This document shows positions 36,334 to 42,156 of a stretch of 42,156 nucleotides of DNA, piece after piece. The notes beneath the pieces were generated by a model. That model did not search any database, was not told the DNA's origin, and worked only from the letters and a program-made list of their open reading frames with translations. The stretch lies in contig CAKSGG010000012.1 in the NCBI GenBank assembly GCA_934454215.1, positions 1 through 42,156 of the forward strand. The letters run 5' to 3'. The translations under genes were made by a program, and so were the position numbers. Source of the stretch: an uncultured Clostridia bacterium. Its GTDB lineage: Bacteria; Bacillota; Clostridia; UBA1381. Each line of letters begins with the position of its first letter. Within the stretch, counting starts at the first letter, position 1.

Positions 36334-36364
36334 AAAAAAACAAAGCACCATCAATTCACTTTGT
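36334..36364 (-). terminator. Probable terminator of the polysaccharide operon
   Basis: In minus-strand RNA, ACAAAG pairs with CUUUGU, extended by two wobble pairs with a 9-base loop, and seven U residues follow. It lies about 215 bases after the flippase stop and 84 bases before the LRR promoter. The stem is AU-rich, so efficiency may be modest. Confidence 0.5.
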
Positions 36365-36578
36365 CATTCGTTACCCGACAGAGAGAATCGAATTTTTTCG
36401 GTATTATAGAATGCTCCGAAAAACCGATAAGAAAAATGACATAACAATTCTCCGCTTTGATTTTTATATTCTAATTCTTGCGGAACGATATGCGTTTAAT
36501 TTTTGAAAAGCTCGATGCCGTTGCTGCATGGGTTGGTGCAGACCGTCTTATTTTTGCAGCAAAAGAAAATACATTTCT
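36365..36578. other. Trailer region downstream of the flippase gene
   Basis: No supported gene is present. It contains a palindrome, TTTTTCGG/CCGAAAAA with a 14-base loop, at about 36395-36424. It also contains a short plus-strand frame of 30 codons (36490-36582) whose translation includes LDAVAAWVGADRLIF and whose last bases overlap the flippase stop codon. That short frame lacks a good ribosome binding site and may be a gene relic or chance. Confidence 0.35.
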
Positions 36579-38099
36579 CTAAAAATCGGTATACCGCAGA
36601 TGTCGGTACAATGCTTTAAATTCATCATTATTGTGAAACAAAGCAACTAAAACAATATTGGGGATAAACGCACACAATAAAGCTTTTAAGCAAAATTCAA
36701 CCCATTGACTGGGAATACTGATAATACTGCATATTGCATATACTAAAACACAGTTTGCAATCACAGTCAGCAAATAAATTATTTTCATTTTTATATATTG
36801 CGAAAATGGCTTATGAAACACCTTGCGATAAATCAACTGCGGATCATACCACACATGTGTCAACAGCCTTGCGGCTACGGTTGCAAACAAAACTCCTGCC
36901 ATCCCCCATTTATTCGCAAGTCCGATTGATAAAACAATATTTAAGATAACCATAATAGCCGGTCTGTATTTCCCTTGAACAAACAAGGCATTTGCGTTTC
37001 TAAAACTTTCATAAGGGCGCACCATAGTAATGATATAGATATCTGACGTAAGCATAATTACAATATTCCTCCCTAACAAATAATCACTTCCCAACCATAA
37101 AGTAATAAAAGGATTTAACAATGTTATGAGTGAAACCGCAATGAAATTTCCTATTGCAAATGACAGAAAACACATCTTTTTAAAAACAGCATACTGCCTT
37201 TCGCTGTTTTCACTTGCCGCAAGATTTCCCACACTTGGTTTAATTGCCTCAAATACCTGACCGAAGAGAGAATCTACATTATTTACTATCATTTTATAAT
37301 AAGATAAAAAACCTACAAGCGAAGTTCCGAGCATCGCTGATATAATGACGCTGTCTACGCCTTTTTGAAGTGCTCCGGAAATTTTGTAAATTGCCAAAGC
37401 TCTTACATTTTTAAATATTTCTTTGCGTTCAAACAGACTAAGGCTCTCATTATATTCACTTTTTAACATCGGATACCTGCGGTTCGCAACCAATGAAATG
37501 ATAACATTTTGTACAATTACCATTGTTACCATTACTGCAAGATATCCGATATAACTTTTAAATACCGCTACAGCAACAGCTTCTGAAATTGCAGTCAGTA
37601 TACAAACCACAATTCCGATTGCACAAACTATATGTTTTTCCTGGTTTGCTTCTATAAGCGTCGCTTTATATACAAACAAGTATGAAACTGCCGTTTTGAG
37701 GACAAAGAATATAAAAATGATATGGATATTTTCTTTTATATCGGGAACATCTTTCACAATATATTTCAAAAAAATCAAACATATAATTCCTGCTGCAATG
37801 ATAACGGAAAAAACAATCCGATAAATTTTTTGATATAACCGCATAAGTTTTGCAATCTGAATATCATCTTTTTCATAAAGCGGACGATAAAGCGCATAAG
37901 AAACAGCTGTGCTGAAACCAAGCTCCGCAACCGATAAAACCGTTAAAATATCGGTAAAAAGTGCTGAGACACCCGTGTATTGTATTCCAAGATTTTTTAT
38001 AAGTATGGTTTTCATCAAAAAATTGGAAAACAAAGTTACCAGTTGATAGCCGATTGAAAAGGCAATATTACGAACTGATTTTTGTGTTCTTGAAATCAT
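36579..38099 (-). CDS. Polysaccharide flippase, Wzx/RfbX-like (MATE/MVF superfamily)
   Basis: This 506-residue integral membrane protein has about 12-14 hydrophobic segments and the N-terminal pattern RNIAFSIGYQLVTLFSNFLMKTILIKNLG typical of O-antigen or capsule repeat-unit flippases, followed by GVSALFTDILTVLSVAELG. Its role is to move lipid-linked oligosaccharide repeat units across the cytoplasmic membrane. GGAG lies 11 bases before the ATG, and the gene starts 24 bases after the LCP gene, so it is part of the same operon and the last gene before the terminator. The substrate polymer cannot be deduced, but the pyruvyl transferase upstream suggests a pyruvylated one. Confidence 0.9.
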   Translation of the reverse strand: MISRTQKSVRNIAFSIGYQLVTLFSNFLMKTILIKNLGIQYTGVSALFTDILTVLSVAELGFSTAVSYALYRPLYEKDDIQIAKLMRLYQKIYRIVFSVIIAAGIICLIFLKYIVKDVPDIKENIHIIFIFFVLKTAVSYLFVYKATLIEANQEKHIVCAIGIVVCILTAISEAVAVAVFKSYIGYLAVMVTMVIVQNVIISLVANRRYPMLKSEYNESLSLFERKEIFKNVRALAIYKISGALQKGVDSVIISAMLGTSLVGFLSYYKMIVNNVDSLFGQVFEAIKPSVGNLAASENSERQYAVFKKMCFLSFAIGNFIAVSLITLLNPFITLWLGSDYLLGRNIVIMLTSDIYIITMVRPYESFRNANALFVQGKYRPAIMVILNIVLSIGLANKWGMAGVLFATVAARLLTHVWYDPQLIYRKVFHKPFSQYIKMKIIYLLTVIANCVLVYAICSIISIPSQWVEFCLKALLCAFIPNIVLVALFHNNDEFKALYRHLRYTDF

Positions 38100-38123
38100 T
38101 GTAAGGTGTCTCCTTTCATAATT

Positions 38124-39956
38124 TTAAAGTGTTGCAGGCACTTCTTTGGACATATCTTTATCCTGTGAATAATCCGTATCATCATTGACAGGAATTTGTA
38201 CATACACCAAAAGGTCATGCATAGGCATTTTTATTTCATGGCTATACCTTTGTGTCATTTTCTTATTCATAAACATACCGCCGTCATATTCACCGAGAAC
38301 ATCCTGATGATATACATGAACATCACTGTTCCAACGATATTTCTTTGATTTGTATTTTTTTACATTGGATACAGAATCTATATATACAATTCTTCTTTTG
38401 CGAAATACTATATAACATATAGCTATCAGTGATACTGTTAAAAGACAAACATATATTATAAGCAGAATCGGAGAAATCCACCAAATCCATTTATGATTCT
38501 CATCCTTATCGCTCAAAATATCATTTACAAGCGTATCTATTTCCGTATGTGTATTTAAAAGAACATTGTAACGATAACTTTCCTTAAAAGGAGCAATGCG
38601 GTTTTCACTCGGAAGTTTGTTCACCTTAGCATCATATTTCAGATACAACGGCAGATAATACAAAAGCTCTTTATATTCATTAAAGCTTAAATCTGTAGTA
38701 AACAACGGAAAAATATCATTTACGATTGTCGATAACCTTGTTTTGCGAAGGCTTTTGTAAAATCCTTTCATCATCATATCATAACGTTCGCCTCTTGCCC
38801 AGTCGCCCTCATTATAATATCGTATATATGCAAGGGTTTGTGCTCCATCCAGCAAAAATTTCCCGCTTTTTTCTTCAAGAGGTTTAGTTTTCACAATATC
38901 AGATGTCAGTCTGTAATCATTTGCCAAACTGTTTATATATTGATTTATGTACGGCACCTGATATTTTTCAATTTGGACTTCAATTTCTCTGACAGTGTTA
39001 ATCATTTGTATAAAATAATTATAGTCGAGTAAAAGATAGTTATTGATTTTCAGCCCGTAATTTTCTTCTATTGTTCTGACGACAAGTTCGACACCGCCGC
39101 AGTTATATGCATTTGTAAGTCTTCCGCATCCTATTGTTGGAATGTAAACATACGATTCCTTTAATATTGTAGTAAAAGAAATTTCCCGATTATTTGTGTT
39201 TACTGTGGCAAGTACCATATAATCGGAATAAGATTTTGTCAATTCACTGCGGTCCCAATGGTCAGCGCCGATAAAGAGATAATTTTTAACTCCCTGAACC
39301 GAATTAACCTGATTTTTGTTATGCGTCCAAGTATAATATGCTTCTTTTTCGTACTCCGTTCCTATACCGCTTGTTTCAATGTTTCCAACATGAAAGTTTT
39401 TTGCGATATGCAGCTTCTGTCCTTCTTCATACCAAATAGCAAATACGGTGTACCATCCGTTTTCGGATAATTCCACCTCCTTGGTGTCGTATGCTGTCCT
39501 ATATCCGTAACCGGTATTGTAGTTAAAGGTCTTTCCCACTTCGATAAGTTCTTTCCACTGATAGTTTCCATTATATTCAAATCTTTCATTGCCTGTATAT
39601 ACCCATGCAAGATATACCCCTTTTATATCGTTTGAATCAAGAGTTAAAATTCTGTTGTTTAACTCCAATTTGGGAACTTTGTCTCCTTTACTGTTTGTAT
39701 TAACGCTTTTTTCTTCAAAATATGTTTGGTCTTCTATTGGCTCAACGCCGTTTTTATATATTGTTCTTGCCGATAAGTCGCATATATCAAGTTTACTGTA
39801 TGTATGCTTTACCAGACCATAAACCAATATTGCGGTTACAATCAATAATATTGTCATGGAAATCCAAAACAACAAATTTTTATTTCGGTGTTTATATGGA
39901 TATTTTCTTCCTCTAAGAAAAAATAATAGCTTGTCATTTTTTAGATTAGTTATCAT
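38124..39956 (-). CDS. LytR-CpsA-Psr (LCP) family protein with extra N- and C-terminal regions
   Basis: This 610-residue membrane protein has one transmembrane helix at about 29-50, an extracellular beta-rich region (55-210), an LCP domain (about 222-405), a further extracellular part, a second helix (493-518) and a cytoplasmic tail of about 90 residues. LCP blocks visible are GRLTNAYNCGGVEL, a YLLLDYNYF strand, LLDGAQTLAYIRYY and WARGERYD. LCP enzymes transfer lipid-linked polymers to peptidoglycan. Two features are odd. The usual Arg-Asp of the catalytic strand reads Lys-Glu (K266-E267). Typical LCP proteins also have a single helix and no C-terminal tail. The start overlaps the stop of the preceding gene (ATGA), implying coupled translation. 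It probably attaches the polysaccharide of this operon to the wall. Confidence 0.82.
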   Translation of the reverse strand: MITNLKNDKLLFFLRGRKYPYKHRNKNLLFWISMTILLIVTAILVYGLVKHTYSKLDICDLSARTIYKNGVEPIEDQTYFEEKSVNTNSKGDKVPKLELNNRILTLDSNDIKGVYLAWVYTGNERFEYNGNYQWKELIEVGKTFNYNTGYGYRTAYDTKEVELSENGWYTVFAIWYEEGQKLHIAKNFHVGNIETSGIGTEYEKEAYYTWTHNKNQVNSVQGVKNYLFIGADHWDRSELTKSYSDYMVLATVNTNNREISFTTILKESYVYIPTIGCGRLTNAYNCGGVELVVRTIEENYGLKINNYLLLDYNYFIQMINTVREIEVQIEKYQVPYINQYINSLANDYRLTSDIVKTKPLEEKSGKFLLDGAQTLAYIRYYNEGDWARGERYDMMMKGFYKSLRKTRLSTIVNDIFPLFTTDLSFNEYKELLYYLPLYLKYDAKVNKLPSENRIAPFKESYRYNVLLNTHTEIDTLVNDILSDKDENHKWIWWISPILLIIYVCLLTVSLIAICYIVFRKRRIVYIDSVSNVKKYKSKKYRWNSDVHVYHQDVLGEYDGGMFMNKKMTQRYSHEIKMPMHDLLVYVQIPVNDDTDYSQDKDMSKEVPATL

Positions 39957-41170
39957 TGTTTCTCTCTCCGTTCTGTCTTAAATCCCATTTTTTTTAATGT
40001 TTTATTTTTGATATGTTTTATAAATCTTACCCCTTTGGGATAAATTCCGCAAACCCCGTTTTCACCATACTCAGACGCAATATATGTAAATCCTTTTTTA
40101 GTATACATTTGTCTCGCAGTCTCAACATCTTCAATCAGCACTCCGTTTTCGCAGCACGACAAATGCGGTTGCTGTGCTAATGTTTCACTTATATCATGAC
40201 GCTCCCATATTATATTCTGCTTAATCATTTCAAACAAACGGTTTCCGTTTTCGGTATTTATAATGCAAAGCGATATTCCGAGATTTGCGTTTTTAAAAAG
40301 AGCGGTCTCTTTGTTAATTCCCCAAAAATCTCCCATCGTAATATCAGAAATACGAGCCATTCCCGCATATTTACAGGCAGTTATATACCTATCTGTTTTT
40401 ATACTGTAACAGCACGGTCTGAGTAATACATTTTTATAAAATATTTTGCGATAAATATTTTTTTTGATTTTTTGCTTTCCAATAATAAATGTTTCATTAT
40501 GTGTCCGCCACCCGAAAGATTTATCCCGAAAATCCGCATGGGTAATTTCTCCGTATTTCTTCTTTATGTAGTCAAGATAATCTTTCCACAGAGCCGGAGG
40601 CATAACGCCGTGACAAACAATATCGACTGTATACAGCAATTCATTTTTTTTGCCCAAATACGAATATAAAGCCGCAACTTGGCATGGCGTGCCTGAAAAC
40701 AGAACCTGTAAATCATTATCCAAATCATTCTTTACCATTTTAAAAATATCTTCCGTTTTACTTTGAACATATTTACTCCCCTGCAGCTTATATAATTGAT
40801 TCACAGAATCTATACGTATATGACAAACTTCAAACGCATCATTGAAAGCCGCACCGTATACCGTGCCGCCTGAATTTAATATACTTTTTGCAAATTCCGC
40901 AAACAATCCGCCGGACTGACTCTTTTTTAAAACTTCTGCATCTTTGCTCTGTACAGCAAAAACGTTTTCAGACAAATTACATGAAACAGATTTATTGATA
41001 AAGTGACAATGCCTGCGGCATTTTCCGCATAAAACACATCGTTTTGTATCAATTTGCGGATAATAAAATCCATAATCATCCCGCTGCATTGTGATAGCAT
41101 TTTCATTGCATACAGCTTTGCATACACCGCACCCGCTGCAATTTTCCTTCTTATCAAAAACCGTTGTCAC
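39953..41170 (-). CDS. FrhB-type protein with two [4Fe-4S] clusters in a polysaccharide locus
   Basis: This roughly 405-residue protein has an N-terminal ferredoxin-like region with two CxxCxxCxxxC sets (CSGCGVCKAVC and CVLCGKCRRHC), then the F420-hydrogenase beta-subunit N and C domains (GGLFAEFAKSIL, VLFSGTPCQVAALYSYL, DIVCHGVMPPALW, FRDKSFGWRTH). Proteins of this type are often encoded beside polysaccharide pyruvyl transferases in surface polysaccharide loci. The reaction is not established for this group, but a redox step on a sugar or cofactor is likely. The longest frame starts at a TTG. The GTG at 41170 has AAAGGAGG 7 bases upstream and is preferred. It starts 14 bases after the pyruvyl transferase and overlaps the LCP gene by 4 bases. 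Confidence 0.87.
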   Translation of the reverse strand: MTTVFDKKENCSGCGVCKAVCNENAITMQRDDYGFYYPQIDTKRCVLCGKCRRHCHFINKSVSCNLSENVFAVQSKDAEVLKKSQSGGLFAEFAKSILNSGGTVYGAAFNDAFEVCHIRIDSVNQLYKLQGSKYVQSKTEDIFKMVKNDLDNDLQVLFSGTPCQVAALYSYLGKKNELLYTVDIVCHGVMPPALWKDYLDYIKKKYGEITHADFRDKSFGWRTHNETFIIGKQKIKKNIYRKIFYKNVLLRPCCYSIKTDRYITACKYAGMARISDITMGDFWGINKETALFKNANLGISLCIINTENGNRLFEMIKQNIIWERHDISETLAQQPHLSCCENGVLIEDVETARQMYTKKGFTYIASEYGENGVCGIYPKGVRFIKHIKNKTLKKMGFKTERREKQ

Positions 41171-41184
41171 CGTTTGTCCTCCTT

Positions 41185-42156
41185 TCAATCTAATTCCAAA
41201 GAATTTTTAAGCCAAAAAATCGACTTATTTTGCTCTTTTGAAAGCTGTGAATTTACTTTTTCCCAATCTGTTTTTCTGATTTTTTCATTTGGAAGAAGTC
41301 TGTCCGATAAATCAAAAAGTTCAAGCAGGTCAATGATTCTTGCCGATTTTTCTATATTTGATGTTTCTGCATAAAATTTCTTTTTGAAAATTAACGAAAA
41401 GGCGACCCCATGAAATGAGTTTGTTACAACCGCCTCAGCTTTAGCAAACATTCCGACAAATTCCTCCGGCGAGGCTGACTTATACATAACAAAATCTTTG
41501 CAGGTTTGTCTTTGCCTCAATGTGGGATTAATTAAAACAAGCTTACAGCCTTTTTCGTTTGCCAAAGCACGTGCTTTTTCTATTGTATATTTGCAGCCTT
41601 CCATCATATACACAAGTATATAATTATCCGGCAGATTATGCGGTTCTTTTGCTATGCTTATCCATTGCGAATCGCTTAAAAGAAGTGTGGGGTCCAATAC
41701 ATTTTCAACAGTTTTATCCGTTACCTCTGACACTGTTTTGCATGCGCTTTTTTCGCGAATGGAAATGCTTTTGAAACTTTTTAGGTATTCAATACATTTT
41801 GATTCGTATTTCTGCGGAAAAGATTTATAACCTATACTTGCGGCATATGCAATTTTTTTTGTATCGGAATCGGCGAAATCAAGAAAATAGCTGAAATCTC
41901 CCCCGACCGCATTCGGATTCAATACCTGGTCACTGCCCGTTATAATTGTTTCAAATTCTAATGCTGTTCTTTGTAAATCCTTTGTTGTTCCGCATTTTTT
42001 TGTTAGACTTAAATATCTTTTCGTAAACTCATTAAAGTTATGACGTTTTTTTATCAGCTCAAAACTTTTGACGCATTTCTTTGTGCCTGAAGATAAATTT
42101 TTACAGTGTCTTACATCAAAAGGACGGTATACACACTCTATATGCGGACACCTGTA
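41185..42156 (-). CDS. Polysaccharide pyruvyl transferase, 5' end beyond the window
   Basis: The frame is open from the right edge to the stop at 41185, giving 323 residues of the C-terminal part. The beginning of the gene is outside the window. The motif IITGSDQVLNPNAVGGDF, about 75 residues in, is the family signature (GSDQVWNP-like). It is followed by KKIAYAASIG and later by AKAEAVVTNSFHGVAFSLIF, the C-terminal half-site with SFHG. The enzyme transfers a ketal pyruvate from phosphoenolpyruvate to a sugar of a surface polymer. In Gram-positive bacteria the related CsaB creates the ligand for SLH domains, which matches the three SLH proteins in this window, although pyruvyl transferases of ordinary capsules look similar. 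It lies upstream of the FrhB-type gene in the same operon. Confidence 0.88.
   Translation of the reverse strand, partial: YRCPHIECVYRPFDVRHCKNLSSGTKKCVKSFELIKKRHNFNEFTKRYLSLTKKCGTTKDLQRTALEFETIITGSDQVLNPNAVGGDFSYFLDFADSDTKKIAYAASIGYKSFPQKYESKCIEYLKSFKSISIREKSACKTVSEVTDKTVENVLDPTLLLSDSQWISIAKEPHNLPDNYILVYMMEGCKYTIEKARALANEKGCKLVLINPTLRQRQTCKDFVMYKSASPEEFVGMFAKAEAVVTNSFHGVAFSLIFKKKFYAETSNIEKSARIIDLLELFDLSDRLLPNEKIRKTDWEKVNSQLSKEQNKSIFWLKNSLELD

Noticed and set aside
1..42156. CRISPR arrays, tRNAs, rRNAs, insertion sequences, phage or integrase genes
   Set aside because: I saw no regularly spaced identical repeats, cloverleaf-like sequence or transposase/integrase motifs. The repeats present are diverged protein modules.

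Overview
The window looks like the chromosome of a low-GC, Gram-positive gut or rumen Clostridia-type bacterium. Signs are the strong AGGAGG-type ribosome binding sites, TATAAT promoters, a lipoprotein-type solute-binding protein, several S-layer homology (SLH) proteins and no outer-membrane genes. The mix of pectin enzymes and SLH surface proteins recalls specialist pectin degraders such as Monoglobus, but that placement is an inference. Every gene I can support lies on the minus strand, so transcription runs from high to low coordinates.

Positions 1-33142 form a pectin / rhamnogalacturonan utilisation locus in at least four transcription units. (1) A membrane-anchored AraC-type regulator (30860-33142) has its own promoter. 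(2) An SBP-GH105 operon (28066-30742) ends in a strong terminator at 28033-28064. (3) A roughly 25 kb operon (3067-27866) has a clear promoter at 27919-27947. In order of transcription it encodes two PL2-like secreted lyases, an 882-residue SLH protein, an 1810-residue SLH scaffold with nine Ig-like domains, two sugar ABC permeases, and two giant secreted CE12 acetylesterases. (4) A GH78 alpha-L-rhamnosidase and a sugar isomerase (135-2928) have a consensus promoter at 3007-3035. The two main operon promoters share a repeated element at identical spacing, a good candidate operator for the regulator. Inferred flow: the surface enzymes deacetylate and cleave pectin, the ABC importer takes up oligosaccharides using an ATPase encoded elsewhere, and intracellular GH105, GH78 and isomerase finish the job. 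The layout parallels the Bacillus subtilis yes/yte rhamnogalacturonan loci. No PL11 or PL9 rhamnogalacturonan lyase is visible; two PL2-like proteins stand in that place.

Positions 33296-36250 hold two leucine-rich-repeat (BspA-like) surface protein genes under one promoter. The first has three SLH domains. The second has its signal-peptide coding region thrown out of frame by a GT dinucleotide tract. Positions 36365-36578 are mostly non-coding.

Positions 36579-42156 are part of a cell-surface polysaccharide locus: a flippase, an LCP-family protein, an FrhB-type iron-sulfur protein, and a polysaccharide pyruvyl transferase that runs off the right edge. Pyruvylated wall polymers are the usual ligand of SLH domains, so this region may help make the anchor for the surface enzymes.

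I saw no tRNA, rRNA, CRISPR array, transposase, integrase or phage gene.
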